Below, piece by piece: positions 42,421 through 50,098 of a stretch of DNA of 64,000 bases (the stretch's first letter is position 1; each line of letters starts with the position of its first letter). The notes under the pieces were generated by a model. That model searched no databases. It saw nothing but the letters and a program-made list of their open reading frames with translations, and was not told the DNA's origin. Both the position numbers and the translations under genes were made by a program. The DNA comes from JADJPO01 sp963828555 (GTDB lineage Bacteria > Actinomycetota > Actinomycetes > Actinomycetales > Kineosporiaceae): positions 248,001 to 312,000 of the forward strand of contig CAWHEL010000005.1 of the NCBI GenBank assembly GCA_963828555.1. The letters run 5' to 3'.

Positions 42421-43089
42421 TCAGGCGTCGGCGTCGGCGTCGGCGCCGGTGCCGCCGCCACCGCTGACCTGGCCCGCGGCGTGCACGACGTGGTCGACGA
42501 TCCCGTACTCCTTGGCCTGCTCGGCGGTGAACCACCGGTCCCGGTCGGAGTCGCGCTCGATGGTCTCGGTCGTCTGCCCGGTCTGCCCGGCGATCAGCTC
42601 GGCCATCTGCCGCTTCATGTGCAGGATCAGATCCTTCTGGATCATGATGTCGCTGGCCGTGCCGCCCATGCCGCCGGAGGGCTGGTGCATCATCACCCGG
42701 GCGTGGGGCAGGGCGTAGCGCTTGCCCTTCGCTCCGGAGGACAGCAGGAACTGGCCCATCGACGCAGCCAGGCCCATGGCCACGGTGGCCACGTCGTTCG
42801 GCACGTACTGCATGGTGTCGTAGATCGCCATGCCGGCCGTGACCGAACCGCCCGGGGAGTTGATGTAGAGGTAGATGTCCTTGACCGGGTCCTCGGCGGT
42901 CAGCAGCAGCATCTGCGCGCAGATCGCGTTCGCGTTCTCGTCAGCCACCGCCGAACCCAGGAAGATGATCCGGTCCTTGAGCAGCCGGTTGTAGATGTGC
43001 TCGTCGAGGCCGAACCCCGGCTGCGGGCTGCGGGCGCTCGGGGACTGGATCGAAGCGATCCCGTGGCCCGGCACGATCAGGTCGCTCAC
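42421..43089 (-). CDS. clpP1: Clp protease proteolytic subunit ClpP1
   Basis: A 222-residue ClpP. Catalytic Ser is in AMGLAASMGQFLLSSG, His in MMHQPSGGMGGT, and Asp in ERDSDRDRWFTAEQA. Its N-terminus (LIVPGHGIASIQSP) is longer than usual and the C-terminus ends in a Gly/Asp/Ala repeat (GGGGTGADADADA). GTG at 43089 follows GGGGAG. A ClgR-like palindrome lies 100 bases upstream. tig precedes it. Confidence 0.95.
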   Translation of the reverse strand: MSDLIVPGHGIASIQSPSARSPQPGFGLDEHIYNRLLKDRIIFLGSAVADENANAICAQMLLLTAEDPVKDIYLYINSPGGSVTAGMAIYDTMQYVPNDVATVAMGLAASMGQFLLSSGAKGKRYALPHARVMMHQPSGGMGGTASDIMIQKDLILHMKRQMAELIAGQTGQTTETIERDSDRDRWFTAEQAKEYGIVDHVVHAAGQVSGGGGTGADADADA

Positions 43090-43192
43090 GAGAGGCGCTC
43101 CCCGGTGCTCGTTGGGACGGACGGCGGAACACCGTCCGGTTATGCCGACACTAACGCCAGCAACGGCAGCGAATGCTCCCGGCCCGAGCGTT

Positions 43193-43209
43193 GTTCGCTC
43201 ACGGCGCAC
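43193..43209. promoter_or_regulatory. ClgR-like operator upstream of clpP1
   Basis: CGCTCACGGCG at 43196-43206, within GTTCGCTCACGGCGCAC, fits the palindromic CGCYNANRGCG pattern reported for ClgR, the activator of clpP genes in streptomycetes, corynebacteria and mycobacteria. It lies about 105 bases upstream of the clpP1 start, an activator-like position. Recognition is by pattern only. Confidence 0.5.
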
Positions 43210-43234
43210 CAGGGCCGGGAGTGCCCAGAAGGCC

Positions 43235-44680
43235 TCAGGCCTTGGCCGCCGGCTCGTCCGGCACGAAGCCGCCCACGCTGCTCAGTGAGACTGCGGCCGG
43301 GTCGGCGGTACCCACAACGACGGACGTCGCACCCTCGCCGTCCGCGTCGGCCTCGATCTCGATCAGTTCCTCGTCGTCGAGTTCGTCGAGCTCCTCGTCC
43401 TCGTCCTCGTCCTCGACGACGAACAGGGCCTCGAGGTCGACGACGTTGCCCGAGGCGTCGGTGACCGTGGTCTTGGACAGGACGACGGCGAGCGCCTTGC
43501 GCCGAGCCACCTCACCGACCATGGACGGCACCTGGCCTGCCTCGTCGACGGCCTTGGCGAAGCTGTTCGGGTCCATGCCGTACTGCTGCGACATCTGCAC
43601 CAGGTACTCGATCAGCTCGCGCTGGCCGACCGAGACCTGCTCGGCCTCGGCGACAGCGTCCAGCAGCAGCTGCGCGCGGAAGCCCTTACGGGCCTCCTCC
43701 TCGACCTCTGCGCGGTGCTCGTCGTCCTCGAGCCTGCCCTCGCCGTCGAGGTGACGGTGCACCTCGTCGGCGATGACGCCGTCCGGAACGGGGATCTCGA
43801 CCGAGTCGAGCAGCTGCTCGACCAGACGCTCGCGGGCCTGCAGGCCCTGCTCGAACCTCTTGGCCTCGGCGGCCTGGCCGCGCAGGTCCTCACGCAGCTC
43901 GTCGAGTGTGTCGAACTCCGAGGCCAGCTGGGCGAAGTCGTCGTCCAGCTCGGGAAGCTGGCGCTCCTTGACCGCTTGCAGAGTGACCGTGACGTGGGCG
44001 GTCTCGCCGGCCCGGTCGCCACCGGCCAGCGGCGCGTCGAACGTGGTGGTCTCGGCCGCGGAGAGGCCGGTCAGGGCTTCGTCCATGCCTTCGAGCATGG
44101 TGCCTGTGCCGATCTGGTAGGAGATGCCCTTGACCGCGTCGACCTCCTCGTCGCCAACGGCGGCCGCCAGGTCGAGGGTGACGAAGTCGCCGTCCACGGC
44201 GGCGCGATCGACCGGGAGCAGGGTGCCGAAGCGCTCGCGGAGGTTCTCCACCCGGGTGTCGACGTCCTCGTCGGTGACCTCGACGTCGTCCACGGTGACC
44301 GAGAGCGTGTTCAGATCGGGAAGCGTGATCTCGGGACGCACGTCGACCTCGACGGTGAACTTCAGGTCGCCGGTGGTGCCCTCAGGCACGTCGGTCACCT
44401 CGACCTGGGGCTGGCCGAGCGGGCGGACCTCGCTCTCCTCCACCGCCTGGGCGTAGAAGTGCGGCAACGCGTTGTTGACGGCCTCTTCCATGACCGCGCC
44501 GCGACCGACCCGCTGGTCGATGATTCGCGGAGGCACCTTGCCCTTGCGGAACCCGGGGATCGTGACCTGGGCGGAGATCGTCTTGTAGGCGGCCTCCACG
44601 CTGGGCGCGAGCTCCTCGTAGGGGACCTCGACGGTCAGCTTGACCCGGGTCGGGTTCAGGGTCTCGACGGCGCTCTTCAC
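43235..44680 (-). CDS. tig: trigger factor
   Basis: A 481-residue trigger factor, the ribosome-bound chaperone and prolyl isomerase. The ribosome-docking signature is FRKGKVPPRIIDQRVGRG (about residues 43-60); the FKBP-like domain is at about 150-240 (VTLDLAAAVGDEEVDA to LAGGDRAGETAHVTV); the C-terminal chaperone arms run to about 415. The last ~65 residues are strongly acidic (VVEDEDEDEELDELDDEEL), longer than in E. coli but seen in actinobacteria. ATG MKSAVETLNPTRV. clpP1 follows. Confidence 0.96.
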   Translation of the reverse strand: MKSAVETLNPTRVKLTVEVPYEELAPSVEAAYKTISAQVTIPGFRKGKVPPRIIDQRVGRGAVMEEAVNNALPHFYAQAVEESEVRPLGQPQVEVTDVPEGTTGDLKFTVEVDVRPEITLPDLNTLSVTVDDVEVTDEDVDTRVENLRERFGTLLPVDRAAVDGDFVTLDLAAAVGDEEVDAVKGISYQIGTGTMLEGMDEALTGLSAAETTTFDAPLAGGDRAGETAHVTVTLQAVKERQLPELDDDFAQLASEFDTLDELREDLRGQAAEAKRFEQGLQARERLVEQLLDSVEIPVPDGVIADEVHRHLDGEGRLEDDEHRAEVEEEARKGFRAQLLLDAVAEAEQVSVGQRELIEYLVQMSQQYGMDPNSFAKAVDEAGQVPSMVGEVARRKALAVVLSKTTVTDASGNVVDLEALFVVEDEDEDEELDELDDEELIEIEADADGEGATSVVVGTADPAAVSLSSVGGFVPDEPAAKA

Positions 44681-44850
44681 TACGAATCTCTCCTGCGGGA
44701 CGGGTTCGGCGGGCGTGGAGCGGCTAGGTGCCTCGAATACAGAGGTGCCTCGAAACGGTCATCGTAGCCGCCTGCGAGGCGCCCGCCGTCCGGCCGTCTT
44801 CACACTCCCCCGACCGCTCCCCCGGCGCGTTCGCGCAACGCCGCGGCCCG

Positions 44851-44920
44851 CCGCCCGCCGCCCGCCGCCCGCCTCCCGCCGCCCGCCTCCCGCCTCCCGC
44901 CTCCCGCCTCCCGCCTCCCG
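44851..44920. repeat. 10 x 7-base tandem repeat (G-quadruplex-prone)
   Basis: Ten head-to-tail heptamers of the form CCGCCCG or CCTCCCG: units 1-3 and 5 are CCGCCCG and units 4 and 6-10 are CCTCCCG. On the minus strand this is GGGAGGC/GGGCGGC repeated, with many G3 tracts separated by short loops. It lies 170 bases upstream of tig. Confidence 0.95.
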
Positions 44921-44994
44921 CGACGATGGAGATCACGTTGAAGAGACGTGGTCGCCATCGCAGCCGCTTCCTCGCATCGTGATCTCCATCGTCG
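44921..44994. repeat. 17-base inverted repeat with 40-base spacer
   Basis: CGACGATGGAGATCACG at 44921-44937 has its exact complement at 44978-44994. The spacer carries a degenerate third version (ACGTGGTCGCCATCG). It could be a terminator remnant or a mobile inverted-repeat unit. Confidence 0.8.
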
Positions 44995-45014
44995 CCACCC
45001 TGAGCGGCGCATCA

Positions 45015-45073
45015 CCGAGAGTCGGGTAACCGGGGCCATCAGCCCCGGATAGGGCCGGTTGGTCGACTCTCGG
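45015..45073. repeat. intergenic hairpin
   Basis: Outer arms CCGAGAGTCG (45015-45024) and CGACTCTCGG (45064-45073) pair perfectly; after three mismatches AACCGG/CCGGTT also pairs, and the middle holds a smaller CCGGGG/CCCCGG-type hairpin. A similar CTCGACTCTCGGCG occurs near 55149. Confidence 0.6.
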
Positions 45074-45082
45074 CGCCTGGCC

Positions 45083-45127
45083 GGGACAGCTGGATGTGAA
45101 ACCGGTGGCCTTCCGCGACCCAACTGG
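45083..45127 (-). pseudogene. degenerate tRNA-Pro-like fragment
   Basis: On the minus strand this stretch contains TTGGGTCGCGGAAGGCC and CCGGTT in the same order as the anticodon-loop, variable and T-arm part of tRNA-Pro at 45464-45540; about three quarters of the 44 aligned bases agree. The T stem no longer pairs. It may be the scar of an element once integrated at tRNA-Pro, or a decayed duplicate. Confidence 0.4.
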
Positions 45128-45463
45128 AAGTGAGAGCCGCGAAGTCCCGGGTCGCACGGTGTGATGGCACGAGCGCACAAGTCATGCTCGGCCTGCACGG
45201 GGTGGCCTGTTGCTGACCGCGATTCGCCCTGACAAGAGCCGCGGCGTCGAGGCCACACGGATCGTTGGGCACGCCGGTCGGGCGATGCTCACGGTCTGGG
45301 CATCCCGGCGGCGGTTCCGGACTACCTCTGGCAGCGTCGCCCATGGCTGCCGTCCGAGGCGGCAGATGATCAGCTCGGCGGGTTGGACCAGGCGATCGAC
45401 GTCGGCCAGACATCGGAACAGCTGCACGCGGACGCTCGGGTTGGCCACGCAGCGCATATCAGC

Positions 45464-45540
45464 TGGTCGGGGTAGCCGGATTTGAACCGGCGGCCTTCCG
45501 CTCCCAAAGCGGACGCGCTACCAATCTGCGCCATACCCCG
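45464..45540 (-). tRNA. tRNA-Pro (anticodon TGG)
   Basis: A 77-base cloverleaf with CCA encoded. Acceptor CGGGGTA pairs with TACCCCG; D arm GCGCAGATTGGTAGCGC; anticodon stem-loop CCGCTTTGGGAGCGG with anticodon TGG; T arm CCGGTTCAAATCCGG. Discriminator A. Confidence 0.97.
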
Positions 45541-45622
45541 TCGCACCCACCCGGGGCGCGGCACTAGGCTACGCGCTCAGAGCTGGTTCATCGCCAGGGT
45601 TATCCCGGGGCAGTGGACCTCT

Positions 45623-45697
<75 letters not shown>

Positions 45698-45862
45698 CGA
45701 CATCAGTGCAGCTCAGAGCACATGTGGTGATTGCTCACCGCAGGCTCGCCAGGCCCCGGAAACGTGTCACAAGGTCCCTCGTGGTCCCTAAGCCTGCTGA
45801 ACGATCGCGGCTGGTGACCGTCTTCTGCCCTGGAGCGGCACACCCTCCGCCTGGGAGGTGTC

Positions 45863-46054
45863 ATGGCCAGAGCCCGCAAGCCCAAGGTCAACCGGGACGA
45901 GTGGGGTTCGGTCACCCGGCTGCCGGACGGCGCCTGGCGGCTGCGGTACCAGGGCCCGGACGGCAAGCGCCGCGACGGCGGCCGCTACCGGAACCGGCTC
46001 GAGGCCGAGGATGGCCGGGCCCGGCTGCGGGCCTCGATCCTGGGTGGCACCTGA
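45863..46054 (+). pseudogene. integrase N-terminal fragment
   Basis: A 63-residue frame with an excellent ribosome binding site (GGGAGG, four bases, ATG). The sequence WGSVTRLPDGAWRLRYQGPD followed by GKRRDGGRYRNRLEAEDGRA is the arm-type DNA-binding start of tyrosine recombinases, in which an R/K-rich beta sheet binds DNA. It stops at 46052 with no core-binding or catalytic domain downstream. It is either the relic of the island's integrase or a small excisionase-like DNA-binding protein. Confidence 0.65.
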
Positions 46055-46134
46055 GGCACCTTGAGCACACGTCACCACAAATCGGACGCCACCCGACTAC
46101 GCCGAAGCCCTGGATCTCTCTGCCCATCGAGATT

Positions 46135-46150
46135 CGATAGATTGATATCG
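46135..46150. promoter_or_regulatory. possible operator upstream of DUF2975 gene
   Basis: CGATAGATTGATATCG carries the inverted repeat CGATA/TATCG in a locally AT-rich stretch 23 bases before the DUF2975 start; the downstream gene encodes an HTH regulator that might bind it. Tentative. Confidence 0.3.
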
Positions 46151-46172
46151 CAGATCGATGGAAAGATGGGCC

Positions 46173-46658
46173 ATGGGAAAGCTGACAGTGCGTGCGCTAC
46201 GCGCCGTGCTCGTGGTGGTGCTCGCCGGCACCGTGTTCGTCCAGGCCTTGATGCTGTGGGCGTTGGCCACCGACCCGGAGGACGGGTCGCTCCCGCTGAC
46301 CCCGCTGCGCGTGATCACGATCCTGGGCATGGTGTCGGTGCAGGTCGCCCTGGTCTGCGTATGGCGCTTGGTGACGATGGTGCGACGCGGAACCGTGTTC
46401 TCCCACGCCGCCTTCCGGTACGTGGACGGCGTGATCGGCGCGATCGTGGCGGCTGCCCTCGTGTGGTTCGCGGTCACGGTCCTCAACGCGCCGGGCCAGC
46501 GGGCCGACCCGGGCGTCACGGTCATCATGGGCGGGATCGGCGTGGCCATCCTCGGGGTCGCGCTCATCGTGCTCGTGCTGCGGATGCTGCTCGCCCAGGC
46601 CGTCGCGCGCGACGTCGAAGCGGCGCAGATGCAGGCCGAGTTGGACGAGGTGATCTGA
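46173..46658 (+). CDS. DUF2975 family membrane protein
   Basis: A 161-residue protein with four membrane helices (ALRAVLVVVLAGTVFVQALM; RVITILGMVSVQVALVCVW; VIGAIVAAALVWFAVTVL; VTVIMGGIGVAILGVALIV). The loop VTMVRRGTVFSHAAFRYVD (compare RGxPF...) and the cytosolic end RDVEAAQMQAELDEVI are typical of DUF2975. These proteins occur next to small YozG-like HTH regulators; their function is unknown. ATG 46173 is preferred; ATG 46158 is in frame. The stop overlaps the regulator start (TGATG). Confidence 0.85.
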   Translation: MGKLTVRALRAVLVVVLAGTVFVQALMLWALATDPEDGSLPLTPLRVITILGMVSVQVALVCVWRLVTMVRRGTVFSHAAFRYVDGVIGAIVAAALVWFAVTVLNAPGQRADPGVTVIMGGIGVAILGVALIVLVLRMLLAQAVARDVEAAQMQAELDEVI

Positions 46659-46900
46659 TGCCGATCGCCGTCGATATCGACGTGATGCTGGCCAGGCGGA
46701 AGATGTCCGTGGGCGAACTCGCGGACCGCGTAGGGATCACGCCCGCCAACCTGGCGGTACTCAAGAACGGCCGCGCCAGGGCGGTGCGCTTCGCGACGCT
46801 CGCCGCCCTCTGCGAGGTACTCAAGTGCCAGCCGGGCGACCTGCTGCGCTGGGAGGCCGAGGACGCCACGGGCGGAGGACGTGCCCCGGGGCGGGCGTGA
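46658..46900 (+). CDS. HTH transcriptional regulator (YozG/Cro-like)
   Basis: An 80-residue single-domain helix-turn-helix protein: MLARRKMSVGELADRVGITP, then ANLAVLKNGRARAVRF and LCEVLKCQPGDLLRWE, the usual Cro/C1 small regulator ending in C-x-P-x-D-L. It is translationally coupled to DUF2975, and most likely controls that pair. Confidence 0.9.
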   Translation: MPIAVDIDVMLARRKMSVGELADRVGITPANLAVLKNGRARAVRFATLAALCEVLKCQPGDLLRWEAEDATGGGRAPGRA

Positions 46901-47113
46901 AGGCGCCTGTCCCACCGGCCCGTGACGCGGCACGTGGACCGCATGGACGTGAACCGCACCAACACTCATCCGTTGATCATTTTGCGGCTCGGTGCTGCCC
47001 GGCTCGCGCCCCCCGCGCGGCCATACGCTCGTGCCGCGTGGGGCGGACCTGCGTTGTTCTGCTCGAGATGTACACCGGCGCGGCGGTGGAGGTTGGCGGC
47101 CTACGATTCGGCG

Positions 47114-47617
47114 GTGGGTTCGTCGTTGACTGTTCGCCCGGCTCGGGTCGAGGACGTCGCCCAGATCGCACGCGTGAATGTGCGGTGCTGGCAGGAGACG
47201 TATCGGGGACTCATGTCGGACGGGGTACTCGACGACCCGGGCTTCCCCGCTGCTCGAGAGCGGTTCTGGACCGCTGCGTTGACCGACGAGCGCTATCGCG
47301 GGAACCGCTTGGCTGTCGCCGAGCGGGACGCTGAGTTGGTCGGGATCGCCATGTCAGGGCCGCCCTTGGACGTCGGGGCGGCGTGGACCGGGCAGCTGTA
47401 CGTGCTCTACGTGTACTCAGCCGACCACGGCACGGGTGCAGGGCTGGCACTGCTGGACGCGGTCCTCGATCCGCAGGAGTCGGCGGCGCTGTGGGTGGCC
47501 GACCCGAACCCGCGCGCGCAAGCGTTCTACCGCAAGCACGGCTTCGTTGCCGACGGGGCGGCCCAGGTCGAGGACGGGGTGCGGGAGATCCGCATGGTCC
47601 GCGGCATGTCACAGTAG
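47114..47617 (+). CDS. GNAT family N-acetyltransferase
   Basis: A 167-residue GNAT. LTVRPARVEDVAQIARVNVR and CWQETYRGLMSD are the N-terminal hallmarks of the RimI-like branch; the acetyl-CoA motif reads LYVLYVYSADHGTGAGLALL, with the D-H-G-T-G-A-G loop standing for Q/R-x-x-G-x-G; NPRAQAFYRKHGFVADG completes the fold. GTG at 47114 is chosen because similarity begins there. Substrate unknown; lies within the island. Confidence 0.85.
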   Translation: MGSSLTVRPARVEDVAQIARVNVRCWQETYRGLMSDGVLDDPGFPAARERFWTAALTDERYRGNRLAVAERDAELVGIAMSGPPLDVGAAWTGQLYVLYVYSADHGTGAGLALLDAVLDPQESAALWVADPNPRAQAFYRKHGFVADGAAQVEDGVREIRMVRGMSQ

Positions 47618-47806
47618 ATAATCCAACTCGCCGGCGCAGCGTGCCTGCTCGCGGCTCCACGACCGCCAGCGTAGTTCGGCCTCGAACGTGACCCCGGAAG
47701 CGCCACGCATCTGGCCCCTGGTCGTGCGGGACGCACGAAAATGCCGCCGGTCGCGAGTCGTGGGGCATGCCACGTGGCCGGTGCGGATGGCTGGGTGTCC
47801 CTCGGT

Positions 47807-48544
47807 TCAGAGCGTCGGGACGCCGATGATGTATTGGTAGTTGCCGGTGCCGACCGTGCGGTCCAGGGTGGCGATCACGTGGCGGGCGTTGTCGTGCGGG
47901 CCGGCGATGTACCAGGGTGTGCCGTCGCGGCCGAATCGGATCGGGCACGGGCCGGGCGCTGGGCCGAGGAACGGCTCGACCTCGAGGAACTCCTCATGAG
48001 GTTCGAACCCCAGGGACGCAGCGTAGGCCAAGGCACCGTGGACGAGGTGCTGGGCCAGTTCCAGCGGTGCGGACCGGGGCAGGTCGGGGAATCCGCCGAA
48101 GAAGCGGCGGGAACGGTCGCGGACGGCGCTGGAACTGACGGTCAGCGGGCCGAGGGTGTTCTTCACCCCGAGGCAGTAGACGTCCACGAGGAATCCGCAC
48201 AGGGTGACCCGGCTGGACCGGTCGGCGCGGGCCACCATGACCGCGGCCAGGCCACCGGTGGTCGGGTCGTCGGCGCCCTGCGGGTCGCTGGCTGCCCACT
48301 CCGGTGCGTCGTCCAGGCCCAGGCCGGCGCTCCAGCCCGGACTGATCCAGCAGCCGACCAGCTCGCGGGCGGCGGGTTCGGGCAGCGGCCGGTCGGGGAC
48401 CGGTGTTCGCTGTGAGCCTGCCACCTGGCGCAGTAGGGGCTGCACCTGGGCCTTCGTCAGGCCGAGTTCGCGGGCCACCTGCGCGGCGGTCAGCCCGCCC
48501 CGCCGCAGTTCCTGCACGCGGGACAGCAGTTCCCGAGAACTCAT
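47807..48544 (-). CDS. HTH-domain protein of unknown function
   Basis: A 245-residue protein. Residues 1-45 form a helix-turn-helix (VQELRRGGLTAAQVARELGL, TKAQVQPLLRQ) like those of resolvases and Hin. The remainder is a mixed domain with VTLCGFLVDVYCLGVKNTLG, LAQHLVHGALAYAASLGFEP and a final VIATLDRTVGTGNYQYIIG. I do not recognise the C-terminal family. It follows the DUF6398 gene by 45 bases on the same strand and is probably co-transcribed. Confidence 0.65.
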   Translation of the reverse strand: MSSRELLSRVQELRRGGLTAAQVARELGLTKAQVQPLLRQVAGSQRTPVPDRPLPEPAARELVGCWISPGWSAGLGLDDAPEWAASDPQGADDPTTGGLAAVMVARADRSSRVTLCGFLVDVYCLGVKNTLGPLTVSSSAVRDRSRRFFGGFPDLPRSAPLELAQHLVHGALAYAASLGFEPHEEFLEVEPFLGPAPGPCPIRFGRDGTPWYIAGPHDNARHVIATLDRTVGTGNYQYIIGVPTL

Positions 48545-48589
48545 CAGCCCATCCTGCTCTGTCGACTCCGGTCCGCAGGCCGCTCGCCG

Positions 48590-49132
48590 TCAATCATCGG
48601 CCGTCGCCGGATCACCGATCTCGACAGGGGCCAGAACACCGGGGATGAGGCCGCGGCGGGCGCACTCGGCCTGGATCGGCAGCGGCAAGGCGCGGGCGTC
48701 GTAGATCAGGCCATTGATGGAGACGAGCCAGGCCGTCGGGTGGGAGGCCAGCCGGGAGGGCAGGCAGAACTCGACGTCGGTGTAGTCCAGGCCGAGCAGG
48801 TCCAGCACCGTGCGGCCCTTGGCGGCCATCGTGGCCTGCTTGACCTCAAGCAGGCGGGCGAGTTGCTCGGTCGGCAGGTGAGGGGTCTGGGATGGGTCGG
48901 ACAGGAAGTTGACCCGACCGAGGGCGTAGATCACGGCCGAGGCCCAGATCCGCCGGTCGCCGCGCAACAGCGGCGAAGGCCTCTTGCGGGCCAGCTTCGC
49001 CGTCAACATCACGCTCAGCTGCGCGTACTCGTCGTTGAGGTACTCCCGGCAGAAGGCGTGGGCGACCGTCGCGACGTTCTCGAAGGCGGGTCTGGCCGCC
49101 ACCGGCACCCGGTGGTCCACACCGGAGATCAC
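48590..49132 (-). CDS. DUF6398 domain protein
   Basis: A 180-residue protein. The core AHAFCREYLNDEYAQL, KLARKRPSPLLRGDRRIWAS and ALGRVNFLSDPSQTPHLPTE, ending KGRTVLDLLGL, is characteristic of DUF6398. This domain looks like a helical DNA- or nucleotide-binding module and often occurs with plasmid- or phage-derived genes; function unknown. A C-terminal ~55 residues extend beyond the domain. GTG start at 49132 is provisional. Confidence 0.7.
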   Translation of the reverse strand: MISGVDHRVPVAARPAFENVATVAHAFCREYLNDEYAQLSVMLTAKLARKRPSPLLRGDRRIWASAVIYALGRVNFLSDPSQTPHLPTEQLARLLEVKQATMAAKGRTVLDLLGLDYTDVEFCLPSRLASHPTAWLVSINGLIYDARALPLPIQAECARRGLIPGVLAPVEIGDPATADD

Positions 49133-49478
49133 CGGCAGCCGTCCTGCGTTGACGGACCTTCAGCACTGGCACTCACGCGGACGATCCTGCCAGGAACGCA
49201 GTCGCCTCGAGCGAACAATCGCAGGACCGGGCGGCACGTCATGGTCCGCTCGCCGCACTGCCTCAGACACGTGGCCGCACGAGGCCACGCTCGGTGAGTA
49301 GGACGTGATCACAGCCGGGGCTTGTCTGGACGCGGTGCCAACTGCCGGGCCTTTCGCCGTCGGACGGGGCCGGCCCGCCAGCCGGGCGAGCCTGGGTGAC
49401 GTGAACAGCCGCCAGCCGTGAAGTACCGCGGGATGGCCGGTAACGTCAGGAGGCATCGATCGGGTACCGGGAGCCAAG
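49133..49478. other. gap between DUF6398 and UPF0158 genes
   Basis: 346 bases between divergent genes, presumably holding both promoters. I see no gene with a start and ribosome binding site, and no strong inverted repeat. Confidence 0.4.
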
Positions 49479-49949
49479 ATGATCGACTTGAGTGCGGTGG
49501 ACCTCGAAGAGCTGGCGATGGCGCTGGCGGACCAGGACGGCTACGAGCATCACTGGCTCATCGACCCGGACAGCGGCCGGATCTCGCTGTGGACCGAGGA
49601 CGGCGGGATCGATGGGGAACATCCGGTCGATCTGGACGAGGTGGATCTGATCGGTATCCATCCGCTCCCGTCGTACGTGTGGTACCAGGACATGGCCGAC
49701 TTCGCCGACGGGATTAGCGACGAGCGCGCAGGACGCCGATTCGCCCGGGCGATCCGGGGGAAGGGAGCATTCCGGCGGTTCAAGGACGAGCTCAACGAGG
49801 AATACCCGGAACTGCTGCCGGCCTGGTACGCCTTCCGCGACGCCCGCGCCGAGCGCCGCGCCCTGGAATGGCTCGTCGACAACGACATCATCGACGAGAC
49901 ACAAGCCCAGAAGCACCTCTCCGCGCATCCGGAACCCGACCTACCGTAA
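49479..49949 (+). CDS. UPF0158 family protein
   Basis: A 156-residue acidic protein of UPF0158. It shows LEELAMALADQDGYEHHWLI, the central HPLPSYVWYQDMADFADGI and the C-terminal GKGAFRRFKDELNEEYPEL followed by WYAFRDARAERRALEWL. The function is unknown; it is found sporadically and often near mobile DNA. The ATG at 49479 has GGGAG upstream. It is the last gene before the right-hand attachment repeat. Confidence 0.88.
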   Translation: MIDLSAVDLEELAMALADQDGYEHHWLIDPDSGRISLWTEDGGIDGEHPVDLDEVDLIGIHPLPSYVWYQDMADFADGISDERAGRRFARAIRGKGAFRRFKDELNEEYPELLPAWYAFRDARAERRALEWLVDNDIIDETQAQKHLSAHPEPDLP

Positions 49950-49993
49950 GCCCTCGACCTGTCGGACAGCCGCCCGCGCCAGGATCAGCCGAT

Positions 49994-50033
49994 GGGTTCG
50001 ATTCCCGTCACCCGCTCCACGACATCAGTGCAG
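49994..50033 (+). repeat. attachment-site repeat, right
   Basis: Exact 40-base copy of 45672-45711: the T arm and acceptor end of tRNA-Gly with CCA plus 14 flanking bases. There is no tRNA 5' part before it, so it is the far end of the integrated island. Confidence 0.93.
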
Positions 50034-50098
50034 GTCAGGGAGCACGTAGTGGTCGATGTCCGCCCTGTCGCACACCGCGGCCAGCGTGTCAGCAGGGT

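Larger units (their letters stand above)
44681..45463. other. 783-base intergenic region between tig and tRNA-Pro
   Basis: No convincing gene. It holds, in order: the tig upstream region; a 10-unit heptamer array (44851-44920); a 17-base inverted repeat (44921-44994); a hairpin of about 59 bases (45015-45073); a stretch resembling a degenerate tRNA-Pro (45083-45127); and 45128-45463, where short reading frames on both strands lack starts or ribosome binding sites. Confidence 0.6.

Noticed and set aside
44851..44920. CRISPR-like repeat array
   Set aside because: Units are contiguous heptamers without spacers; no cas genes are nearby.
45128..45463. Protein-coding gene between the tRNA-Pro-like fragment and tRNA-Pro
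   Set aside because: Open frames on both strands lack a start with ribosome binding site, and the one with plausible composition runs into the tRNA.
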